Of a stretch of DNA of 64,000 bases, positions 43,828 to 51,368 are shown in pieces (within the stretch, counting starts at the first letter, position 1; each line of letters opens with the position of its first letter). Both the position numbers and the translations under genes were made by a program. The notes under the pieces were generated by a model. That model did no database searches. It was not told the origin of the DNA and saw only the letters and a program-made list of their open reading frames with translations. This DNA comes from Synechococcus sp. PCC 7336. Its GTDB lineage: Bacteria > Cyanobacteriota > Cyanobacteriia > Thermostichales > PCC-7336. Location: the NCBI RefSeq assembly GCF_000332275.1, contig NZ_CM001776.1, forward strand, positions 3,165,737-3,229,736, written 5' to 3'.

Positions 43828-46137
43828 TTAAGACTGCTCCTCTTCCTCCTCATACACTTTGCCGCCCCCCACAACGCCGAGATCGATCTGGCGGCGGTAA
43901 TAATCCACCCCTTTGACTTCAACCTCAATCCGATCGCCCAGCTGAAACTGCTGGCGACTCTTGCGTCCGACCAATGCCTGCTGGCGATTGCGATATTCGT
44001 ACCAATCATCCTTGAGGGAACTGACGTGAACTAACCCTTCCGCTAAAACCGGATCGGTCAACACGAAGATGCCGTAGTTCTGTACTCCGACAATTAGACC
44101 CGAAACCGTCTCGCCAATATGCTTTTGCATATACCCCGAACGTTTCAGACCGGCCAATTCGGTTTCTGCTTCTCGCACCAGGGCTTGGCGATCGTTCAAA
44201 TGCTCTACACTGTACTCCACCAAGTCTGCCCACTCTTTCTGGCGTTTAGGGGTTAACACATTCCAGTTAATCTGACCGTGACAGGTGCTGCTGCCAATAT
44301 CCACCCCCGTTTTGACCCGAGAAGAACGGCGATCGCGTCCGCGAGTCAAGACGTCATGCAGCAACCGCTGATTCATCAAATCCACGTAGCGCACTAGGGG
44401 GGCAGTCGCGTGACAGTAGGGCTGCAGCCCCAATCCGGCATGGAGGACAGGCTCTGCTTGTTCGGTGGAGACGGGGAGGGTGGCAGTGAGTTGTTGAGCC
44501 AGGTGGGGGATGCAGTTTTGGTCAGCAATATCGGCAGCACTGATGCGATCGGCAAACCGTTGCAAATCTGCCACCGTTACCGTTTCGGGGTCGGCTAATT
44601 CTAAGCCCAGTCCCATATTCTCTGCCAGCCGCAAGAAAGACAGCATGGCTTCGGGGCTTGGAGCCGCACAGGTACGAAAAAGGGCCGGAACCCCCAATTC
44701 TTTCAGATGGCAGGCGATGGTGTGGTTGGCCAACACTTGCAGCTCGCTCGCTAAGACCTCTAGTGGCTGCTGCGGATCGAGTCCCAAGACCGAGCCATTC
44801 CCTTCATCTGCTGTTATTCGAGAGCTAGACAAGGCCACATCCCAGCCCCCTTTCTCGTGACGCTGCTGCCTTAACACAGGCTGCAAGGCTAAAAGCTGTT
44901 TGAGCAAGCGCGCCGCATCCGACATTGACGATTCGTCGGCGGCCTCCAGTAGCGATTGAGCCTGACCGTAGGTCAGCCGAGTGTCACAATTTACTGAAGT
45001 GAGGCGAATCTCAAATGATTTAATCGTTCCGTCGGCTGCAATGTTATAGATAGCGGAGATCGCTGGGCGCTCGGTCCCAGCGGCAAAACTGCATTGTTGC
45101 AGGACGCGACTGGGAAATAAAGGAAGGGTGGTCTCTTCTAGGTGGGTGGCCAGACCGCGTTCCTGAGCTTCTAAGTCGACTGGGTGATCTGCTAGCAGGG
45201 CGTGGGCCACATCAGTAATGTGAATGCCCAGCCGCCAAGTGGAATTGATTTTCTGATCTAAACTCAGGGCCATTTGGGCGGGTTCTCCGTCCCCACTGAG
45301 GGCAAGCATGTACCAGTTGCGGCAATCTTGCCGTTTTTTTAGATCGGTTTTAGTGAGCTTGCCCTTCACTTTGACTGCTGCCGTTTCAAGCGATTCGGGA
45401 AACTCCTGCGGCAAATCGTGCTTGCAGCAAACCAAATCGATATCCATCGACGTGCCGCTCTCGCTCCCCAGCACTTTTCGCACTAGACCGAGGGGGGGGA
45501 TTTGCGCCAGGGGATAGCGTTCGACTTCTACATAGACAAACTTGCCCGCTTCTGCTTCTGGCGGTAGGTGGGTACTAGAGGAGGTCTCGGCAGCCTCTGT
45601 CGCCGGTTCGGGGGGGGGAAAGGTCAAATCCAATTCGAACAGGAGGCGATCGTCGAGAGGGACCCCTTTAAACCCCTTCTCCGTCTGTTTCAACTGAGCC
45701 ACAACGGTGGGATTGACCCGCTCGATCACCGCAGCAACTTGGCCTTCGGGGCTGCGGCGGCGGTTGCCGTCTTTAATCACTCGGGCCAGGACGCGATCGC
45801 CATTCCAGGCCCCATTCAGATTGCTGCCGTGAATGTAAACATCGTCGCCCCCCGGTTCGTTGCGGATGGCAAAACAAAACCCCTTACTGGAGCAGCGCAA
45901 CTGTCCCTCCACCAGCTTGTCATTATTGCTGAGGCAATAGGTTGTGGCGTCTCCAGCCTTACTCTCGATGTAGCCAATCCGCATCAGCGCATTGAGGGCA
46001 ATATCCAATTCCTCAGCTTGAGCGGGAGTGGCGATGTCGAGGGCGCGATCGAGGTCGCTGCGGGTCAGAAGGGGAGGGGTCGCGTCGTCAGGAATCGGTT
46101 GAAATTGCGCGAACAGTTGAGCAACAGAAAATTCCAT
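43828..46137 (-). CDS. zam: RNB-domain ribonuclease family protein (Zam-like)
   Basis: This 769-residue protein has an N-terminal winged-helix part, a cold-shock-like domain (LRCSSKGFCFAIRNEPGGDD, about 80-100), an RNB domain (about 270-620) and a C-terminal S1 domain (VSGLIVGVQNYGIFVLTDPV). Its opening MEFSVAQLFAQF and overall layout match Zam of cyanobacteria. The catalytic DxxxxxxDxDDALS site of RNB nucleases reads SGDGEPAQMALS at about 281-292, so the metal-binding aspartates are missing although WRLGIHITDV follows normally. RNase activity is therefore doubtful. The ATG at 46137 gives the family N-terminus; the frame extends 20 codons upstream. Confidence 0.8.
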   Translation of the reverse strand: MEFSVAQLFAQFQPIPDDATPPLLTRSDLDRALDIATPAQAEELDIALNALMRIGYIESKAGDATTYCLSNNDKLVEGQLRCSSKGFCFAIRNEPGGDDVYIHGSNLNGAWNGDRVLARVIKDGNRRRSPEGQVAAVIERVNPTVVAQLKQTEKGFKGVPLDDRLLFELDLTFPPPEPATEAAETSSSTHLPPEAEAGKFVYVEVERYPLAQIPPLGLVRKVLGSESGTSMDIDLVCCKHDLPQEFPESLETAAVKVKGKLTKTDLKKRQDCRNWYMLALSGDGEPAQMALSLDQKINSTWRLGIHITDVAHALLADHPVDLEAQERGLATHLEETTLPLFPSRVLQQCSFAAGTERPAISAIYNIAADGTIKSFEIRLTSVNCDTRLTYGQAQSLLEAADESSMSDAARLLKQLLALQPVLRQQRHEKGGWDVALSSSRITADEGNGSVLGLDPQQPLEVLASELQVLANHTIACHLKELGVPALFRTCAAPSPEAMLSFLRLAENMGLGLELADPETVTVADLQRFADRISAADIADQNCIPHLAQQLTATLPVSTEQAEPVLHAGLGLQPYCHATAPLVRYVDLMNQRLLHDVLTRGRDRRSSRVKTGVDIGSSTCHGQINWNVLTPKRQKEWADLVEYSVEHLNDRQALVREAETELAGLKRSGYMQKHIGETVSGLIVGVQNYGIFVLTDPVLAEGLVHVSSLKDDWYEYRNRQQALVGRKSRQQFQLGDRIEVEVKGVDYYRRQIDLGVVGGGKVYEEEEEQS

Positions 46138-46225
46138 GAAGGCAATCGTCGAATGGGTGGGAGAGAGGATTTGGATCGGGAGCGGAGACAAGACCAAATT
46201 GCGTTAGCGAAAGTCCTACGAAGGC

Positions 46226-46867
46226 TTACTGGCGAGATCCAGTCACAACGTAAGCGACCCGCTGACCGATGTTCGTGGCGTGATCGGCCATTCTTTCCAG
46301 ATGGCGAATCATCAATAGCACGAGCATATAGGGTTCGAGGGGGCCTCGGACATCCGACCGTTGGGCCAGCGAAGTATAGAGGCTGTCGTAGTCGTCATCC
46401 ACTGCATCGTCCTGCTCTTTAATCTGCAAGCCCAACTCGGCATCGAGGTTGGTCAGGGCTGCCAGACTGTGGCTGAGCATGAGCCGACATCGCTGGGTCA
46501 TCACCTGAACGCGGTCCAGATCCTCTAAAGGGGGATAGGCAGCTAACCGCATTGCTAACTCGCCTAGATCTTTAGCATAGTCGCCAATGCGCTCCAAATC
46601 TCGGATCGCTTGCATGAGAGTACTCACCAACCGCAGATCCTGCGCTACGGGAGACTGTAGTGCAATTACTCGAATGCAGTCCACTTCGATTTGACGGTAG
46701 TAGCGATCGATTTCTTTATCTTGGACTGCAATCTGTGCTGCTGCAGCCAAGTTATCTTCGAATAATCCTTGGTAGGCCAGTAACACAGACGATTCGACGA
46801 GTGCCCCCATGCGCAGTACGTCCTGTTGCAGTTGCTTGAGTTGCAAGTCGAAGTCAAGTCGGGACAT
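46226..46867 (-). CDS. phoU: Phosphate signalling protein PhoU
   Basis: This 213-residue protein has two three-helix PhoU repeats. LDFDLQLKQLQQDVLRMGAL begins the first; the metal-binding acidic clusters are ERIGDYAKDLGE in the first repeat and ERMADHATNIGQ in the second. PhoU restrains the phosphate ABC transporter and its kinase when phosphate is plentiful. I start at the ATG at 46867; the frame is open 25 codons further without family similarity. It stands 88 bp upstream of zam on the same strand. Confidence 0.9.
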   Translation of the reverse strand: MSRLDFDLQLKQLQQDVLRMGALVESSVLLAYQGLFEDNLAAAAQIAVQDKEIDRYYRQIEVDCIRVIALQSPVAQDLRLVSTLMQAIRDLERIGDYAKDLGELAMRLAAYPPLEDLDRVQVMTQRCRLMLSHSLAALTNLDAELGLQIKEQDDAVDDDYDSLYTSLAQRSDVRGPLEPYMLVLLMIRHLERMADHATNIGQRVAYVVTGSRQ

Positions 46868-47167
46868 AGTAGCCCCCCAGAGCGAATGCGGTTGGAACTG
46901 GGTGCGCGTGCAGGTCTGGATAGGAGGGAAGTACAAGGCCACTAGCCAGCCTTAGATGTGCCACATAATGTCACAGCTCGCAAGAAATCATCGAACTATT
47001 TAGCCATGGCTTTCAGCGGTTCAATGTCGAGTATCTTGCCGTCTGGCGATCGCCTCGCTATCCCTCGGCACAGTACACTGTCTGCGGTAACCTTCCCAGT
47101 TTCTCGATTCTATATCGCTTCCAGACCGGGATTGGCTCGATGCTGCTATTTTTTACCCATCAGACCC

Positions 47168-47809
47168 ATGCCTCGACAGCGCGAACCGTTCCACAATTTA
47201 GTGCTCTACCACTTGTTTAAGTGGCTGGTGGTAAGCCCCACCTTGCATATTATCTATCGCGGCAGGATCTACGGTGCCGATCGCGTCCCCAAACAGGGAC
47301 CGCTAGTGGTCGTGAGCAACCACGCCAGCCTCTTCGACCCGCCATTTCTCTCGAATTGCGTCGGGCGTCCCGTGGCATTTATGGCCAAAGCAGAACTCTT
47401 TAACGTGCCGGTTCTCAAGCAAGCCATCCGCCTCTATGGAGCCTACCCGGTCAGACGGGGAGGGGCGGATCGCAGGGCTTTGCTCGCAGCCCGACAAGCA
47501 TTAGATAATGGTTGGGCAGTAGGGATATTTTTGAACGGCACCCGCAGCACCGACGGACGCATCCACAAGCCTTATTTGGGGGCTGCGGCGATCGCGGCCA
47601 AGGCTCGCGTCCCTATGCTGCCCGTTGCCTTGTGGGGTACCCAGAATATTTTGCCGCAGGGCAAGCGTCTGCCACGCGGCTGTACCCCCGTGACGGTGAG
47701 AATTGGGCGCGTTTTGCCGCCGCCAGCATCGGGCGATCGGGCAGATTTGCAGGCGACCGCGCAAGCCTGTACCGACGCCATTCACGCACTACTGGATCTG
47801 GGGCGCTGA
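47168..47809 (+). CDS. plsC: 1-acyl-glycerol-3-phosphate acyltransferase (PlsC-like)
   Basis: This 213-residue acyltransferase acts on lysophosphatidate at the membrane. Block I is NHASLFDPPF with the catalytic H and D; block II reads IFLNGTRSTDG, where the expected glutamate of FPEGTRS is asparagine; block III is VPMLPVALWGTQN. The glutamate normally binds glycerol-3-phosphate or the acyl donor, so substrate use may differ. The ATG at 47168 starts the family-like sequence (MPRQREPFHNLVLYHLFKWL); the frame is open 70 codons upstream over low-quality sequence. Confidence 0.87.
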   Translation: MPRQREPFHNLVLYHLFKWLVVSPTLHIIYRGRIYGADRVPKQGPLVVVSNHASLFDPPFLSNCVGRPVAFMAKAELFNVPVLKQAIRLYGAYPVRRGGADRRALLAARQALDNGWAVGIFLNGTRSTDGRIHKPYLGAAAIAAKARVPMLPVALWGTQNILPQGKRLPRGCTPVTVRIGRVLPPPASGDRADLQATAQACTDAIHALLDLGR

Positions 47810-47946
47810 TGGCCCCCCTACAGACAGTCGAGGGACGCGATTGCCGATATCTGTCTTACAATAGCGGGGCAGGACCACTGCTTGTCCGCGATGGATTCAG
47901 CGCTGAATTTCAGAGCTGAGTTGGTCAGCTATAGTTGCACCTTGGT

Positions 47947-48033
47947 GGAGAGGTGGCAGAGTGGTTGAATGCGGCGGTCTCGAAAACCGTTAACGGGTTA
48001 AACCGTTCGGGGGTTCGAATCCCCCCCTCTCCG
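47947..48033 (+). tRNA. tRNA-Ser (CGA)
   Basis: The acceptor strands GGAGAGG and CCTCTCC pair perfectly, with G as discriminator base and no encoded CCA. The anticodon stem GCGGT/ACCGT encloses the loop CTCGAAA, giving anticodon CGA, which reads UCG. A long variable arm (TAACGGGTTAAACCGTT) identifies a class II serine tRNA, and the T-arm is GGGGGTTCGAATCCCCC. The 87-nt length is normal. Its 3' half is overlapped by the end of the coaX reading frame on the minus strand. Confidence 0.93.
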
Positions 48034-48772
48034 TTCGATTCAGCTCTCGACAAGCTGCGATTCCTTGCAGCACGAGGGTGGGGTCGCAATAACTATTGCC
48101 CAACGCCAATGCCTGCTGGAGAAGCTGACCGTCTCCCCCCAAGAACGCAATCGGACTATTGGGATAGCGCAGCCGCCAGTCGAGACAATAGTCTCGCACT
48201 GCCGCGATCGCCGAGTAGAGAATGCCGCTGCAAATCGCATCCCCAGTGGAGGTCGCCCAGCGCTCGGGCAAGGGCAACTGACTGTGCTCAAACGTCACTA
48301 GCGGCAGTGCAGCCGTAGCTTGATGGAGCGATCGCCCCTGCAGGCTCAAACCGGGCCAGATGGCTCCCCCTGCAAACCTACCTGCCGCATCGGCAGCAGA
48401 GATCGTTAAAGCAGTTCCCCCATCCACCGCCAACACCGGCCATCCCACCCGTCGAGCTGCCCCCACCAAGGCCAAGGCGCGATCGAGGCCGAGGGTTTCG
48501 TAGGTGCCTGCCAGTGGCACCTCTGCCAGCGTCAGGTGATGGACTTGGCATCTCTGCCGATTCTGAAGGCGATCGCTTTGTCCCACAACCGCCAGCCACA
48601 GTTCCGTATTCGCCGTAGCCCAACTGGGGAATTCATCCAGCGCACACCACTGCCACTGCTGCAGGCTAAGGCCCAAAAATTGGCCCCACAGACAGCGGCT
48701 ATTGCCTAACGCCAGCGCCAGCCATTGTTGAGGGCGATCGACAGAAGAAAAAGGGGTTCTGGGTGCAGACAT
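47990..48772 (-). CDS. coaX: Type III pantothenate kinase
   Basis: CoaX phosphorylates pantothenate in the first step of CoA synthesis. The 260-residue protein shows WLALALGNSRCLWGQF at the N-terminus, GLDRALALVGAARRVGWPVL in the middle, VDGGTALTIS (phosphate-binding), and FAGGAIWPGLSLQGRSL. The frame runs 44 bp into the tRNA-Ser gene, and its last residues (GGFEPPNGLTR) are the antisense reading of the tRNA, so the natural C-terminus is probably near ACRELN (48035). The ATG at 48772 is preferred over an upstream TTG/ATG at 48790. Confidence 0.85.
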   Translation of the reverse strand: MSAPRTPFSSVDRPQQWLALALGNSRCLWGQFLGLSLQQWQWCALDEFPSWATANTELWLAVVGQSDRLQNRQRCQVHHLTLAEVPLAGTYETLGLDRALALVGAARRVGWPVLAVDGGTALTISAADAAGRFAGGAIWPGLSLQGRSLHQATAALPLVTFEHSQLPLPERWATSTGDAICSGILYSAIAAVRDYCLDWRLRYPNSPIAFLGGDGQLLQQALALGNSYCDPTLVLQGIAACRELNRTERGGFEPPNGLTR

Positions 48773-48864
48773 TTTGCCGTAATATCTCAAAAGCAGTGCT
48801 GCGGTTGCTCCTACAGGACTTCTGCCGCTCTCAAAATTTAATCATCGTCAAGGGAAGCATTCAT

Positions 48865-49059
48865 ATGATCCGTGTTGGGGATAAAGTCAAAGTCAACTCC
48901 CTTGCAGATCCCGGTGAATCGGAAGTTGCCGATCGGGTGGGTGCCATCGGCATTGTCAAGGGCAACCGCATTGTGGACGGTAGCGACATTGGCTATCTAG
49001 TAGAGTTCGACGACAAAACCGTGGCTTGGTTCTTTGCCAAAGAGCTTGCCGCAGTCTAG
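48865..49059 (+). CDS. DUF2862-type small protein
   Basis: This 64-residue protein begins MIRVGDKVKVNSLADPGESE and ends VEFDDKTVAWFFAKELAAV. The KOW/SH3-like beta pattern (IGIVKGNRIVDGSDIGYLVE) matches small cyanobacterial proteins of the DUF2862 type. GGAAG lies 9 bases before the ATG at 48865; an open frame extends 34 codons upstream but is not conserved. The function is unknown. It is divergent from coaX. Confidence 0.75.
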   Translation: MIRVGDKVKVNSLADPGESEVADRVGAIGIVKGNRIVDGSDIGYLVEFDDKTVAWFFAKELAAV

Positions 49060-49126
49060 CGCCTCGCTTCTCACCCCCATTGCCAGCAATCTCGTTCGTC
49101 TCCATTCGCCCATTCCTGGCCTAGCT

Positions 49127-49480
49127 ATGAACCGACGTACATTGGCTCGTCAAGTGGCCGAGCAGGTGGATGGCTTATCCATTCGGCTGGCGTCAGCGGC
49201 TGTGGATGCGGCCTGCGAAGCGATCGCCGCTGCTCTGGCCGACAACGAGTCCGTCACCCTGAGCGGTTTCGGCACCTTCAAAACCCGCTATCGCAACCCT
49301 CGCCAAACCTGGCATCCTCGCACCCGCCAACCCGTCATCATCCCGGCGGCATTCGTGCCCAGCTTCGTGCCCAGTACCGAGTTGCAGCAGCGGGTGAAGC
49401 AGGCACTGCTCTCGCAGTTGCCCTCAGAAGAGCGGGGCGAAAGCTCTGGGGAGAGCGATCGCGCCGATGGCCCCTGCTAG
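49127..49480 (+). CDS. HU/IHF-like DNA-binding protein
   Basis: This 117-residue protein has the HU fold: MNRRTLARQVAEQVDGLSIR, then DAACEAIAAALADNESVTLS with the dimer helix, GFGTFKTRYRNPRQTWHPRT as the DNA-binding arm, and a proline in the tip (RQPVIIPA). Compared with canonical HU the conserved NPxTG of the arm is altered (NPRQTWHP). A C-terminal tail of about 20 residues is extra and rich in E/S. The ATG at 49127 is chosen because the HU helix begins there. Confidence 0.85.
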   Translation: MNRRTLARQVAEQVDGLSIRLASAAVDAACEAIAAALADNESVTLSGFGTFKTRYRNPRQTWHPRTRQPVIIPAAFVPSFVPSTELQQRVKQALLSQLPSEERGESSGESDRADGPC

Positions 49481-49544
49481 CCCTGCGACAACCGTTCGAG
49501 CCGGTGACAGGATAAGGTAGCGATCTCCAATCTGCAATTGCACT

Positions 49545-50645
49545 ATGAGTCAAATCCTTACATTTTTGGGTAAAGGCGGCACGGGCAAAACCATTGCCGC
49601 GATCGCCGCTGCTAAAGCCTCTGCCCAGCAGGGACAGCGCACGTTGTTGGTGGGGCAGCAGGAGGGTCTGGCCCTGGAACTGTTGTTGGGCATGCCCATT
49701 GCCTCCGAGCCAACGGCGATCGCCGACAACCTCTGGGCGATGCAGTTTCGGGGCACCCAAATGGTGAAAGACGGCTGGGCAATGGTGAAGGAGTTGGAAG
49801 CCCAGTACATTCGCACGCCTTTTTTCAAAGAAATCTACGCCCAGGAAATTCCCATCCTGCCCGGAATGGAAGCGGGGCTGCTGCTGTCGGCCCTGCGCAG
49901 TTTTGATGCCAGTGGCGATTATGACGTTTTAATCTATGACGGTGCGGGAGATCTCGCCACCCTACGCACCTTCGGCATCCCCGAGGTGGGCGGTTGGTAC
50001 CAGCGCCGCACCTCCAAAGCATTTCTCGAATCGGATTTATACAAAACCTTGAAGCCGTTTGTCGACCCGCTCTTGCAAGCGGTGATGCCCGGCTCTCCCT
50101 CGTCCGACCAGTTGGCAGCCGAGTGGCGAGAGCGCGGCAGCGATCTACTGGGGGAGGGCAAACAGGCGATCGCCGATCCGGGTCGCGTGCGGGCTTATGT
50201 TGTCACCACTCAGGACAAAGCGGCGATCGCCACTGCGCGGTTTTTGTGGGGCAGCGCTCAGATGGTGGGGCTGACGGTGGGCGGCGCACTGATAGCGCCC
50301 CACGGCAATGCTAATACCGCAGAACTTCAATTCGCACCGCTGCCCGCGATCGAGCTCCCTCTATTCCAGCCGGGTCAGTGGTCGGCAATAGTAGAGGCGA
50401 TCGCGCCCGTGCTTCAGACCCCTGACGTGCCCCCTCCCCTCGCGATCGACATTGGCGCTCGGACCGTCCGCCTGTTTATTCCCGGCTTTAGCAGGGAGCA
50501 AATTGGGCTGAGCCAGTCCGGTCCCGAATTGACGGTCACGGCAGGCGATCAGCGACGCAATTTATTTCTGCCGGACGGCTTGGCCGGTCGGCAGGTGACG
50601 GGAGCCAAGTTTGAAGAACCCTTCCTCACGGTTCGACTGGCTTAG
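49545..50645 (+). CDS. ArsA-type (Get3-like) ATPase
   Basis: The 366-residue protein has the deviant Walker A of ArsA/Get3 (FLGKGGTGKTI, residues 7-17), a Walker B region around DVLIYDGAGD (about 125-135) and a C-terminal beta-rich domain of about 75 residues of the HSP20-like type (VRLFIPGFSREQIGLSQSGP, then PFLTVRLA). Single-domain cyanobacterial proteins of this kind have been studied as ArsA homologs with a possible chaperone or membrane-protein targeting role. No ars genes adjoin it, so arsenite export is unlikely. It follows the HU-like gene by 64 bp. Confidence 0.85.
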   Translation: MSQILTFLGKGGTGKTIAAIAAAKASAQQGQRTLLVGQQEGLALELLLGMPIASEPTAIADNLWAMQFRGTQMVKDGWAMVKELEAQYIRTPFFKEIYAQEIPILPGMEAGLLLSALRSFDASGDYDVLIYDGAGDLATLRTFGIPEVGGWYQRRTSKAFLESDLYKTLKPFVDPLLQAVMPGSPSSDQLAAEWRERGSDLLGEGKQAIADPGRVRAYVVTTQDKAAIATARFLWGSAQMVGLTVGGALIAPHGNANTAELQFAPLPAIELPLFQPGQWSAIVEAIAPVLQTPDVPPPLAIDIGARTVRLFIPGFSREQIGLSQSGPELTVTAGDQRRNLFLPDGLAGRQVTGAKFEEPFLTVRLA

Positions 50646-50762
50646 CCTGAATGATTTACTGGGATTTAGACTCAGTCTCGGTTCCTTAGACCGGTTAGAC
50701 GATGCGCCAAGGACAGCCCTTACACTGGATTTACATCCTCTATCGCTCCAGAGGTCATCATC

Positions 50763-51350
50763 ATGACCGTCACCACCCGAAAATTCACCTTCGAGGAATA
50801 CTTAGCTTATGACGACAATACTGGAAATCGCTTCGAGCTGGTAGACGGAGAGCTCGTAGCAATGGGTATTGGGACAGGACTGCACGGTGCGATCGCTGAA
50901 TGCCTTAATGACCAATTCAAAGCAGCGGCACAGCAGACCGGCCAACCCCAGACGGCAAAAGACATGCGCATTGGTATTCGGTCTCCCCGCAGTACCAGAT
51001 GGGATACCTCCCGCATTCCAGATATCGTGGTGCTCCCAACTGAACAGTGGGAAGCAATGCAGACGCAAGCAGCCATTATTAAACTGCACGACCCACCCCC
51101 CCTACTTGTGGTAGAAGTCGTCAGCGAATCGACCGTATCGACTGACTATCGTGCTAAGCACAGTGAATACAGCGTTTTGGAAATCCCAGAGTATTGGATT
51201 GTGGATCCCATCCGGCAACAGGTAACAATTTGCCTACTCCAGGCTGGGCGCTACGATGACACAGTCTTTAAAGGAGCGACAGCGATTCGCTCCCAGATTT
51301 TTCCATCTCTAAGCCTGACAGCCGATCGCATTCTGGCTGCAAAACTCTAG
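50763..51350 (+). CDS. Uma2 family (DUF820) protein
   Basis: This 195-residue Uma2 protein begins MTVTTRKFTFEEYLAYDDNT, with NRFELVDGELVAMGIGTGLH, RIPDIVVLPTEQWE and PPPLLVVEVVSESTVSTDYR as the nuclease-like core. It is closer to the canonical Uma2 form than the others in this window, and the N-terminal fragment at 63571 is of this type. It is convergent with nrdJ (18 bp between stops). Confidence 0.86.
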   Translation: MTVTTRKFTFEEYLAYDDNTGNRFELVDGELVAMGIGTGLHGAIAECLNDQFKAAAQQTGQPQTAKDMRIGIRSPRSTRWDTSRIPDIVVLPTEQWEAMQTQAAIIKLHDPPPLLVVEVVSESTVSTDYRAKHSEYSVLEIPEYWIVDPIRQQVTICLLQAGRYDDTVFKGATAIRSQIFPSLSLTADRILAAKL

Positions 51351-51368
51351 CAGTCTTAGATTAAATCG

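Noticed and set aside
45568-46422. 284-codon frame on the plus strand opposite zam and phoU
   Set aside because: It is entirely antisense to two well-supported genes and has no family features.
49545-50645. Arsenite export ATPase (ars operon)
   Set aside because: No ArsB, ArsR or ArsC genes adjoin; the C-terminal HSP20-like domain points to the Get3/ArsA-related chaperone group.
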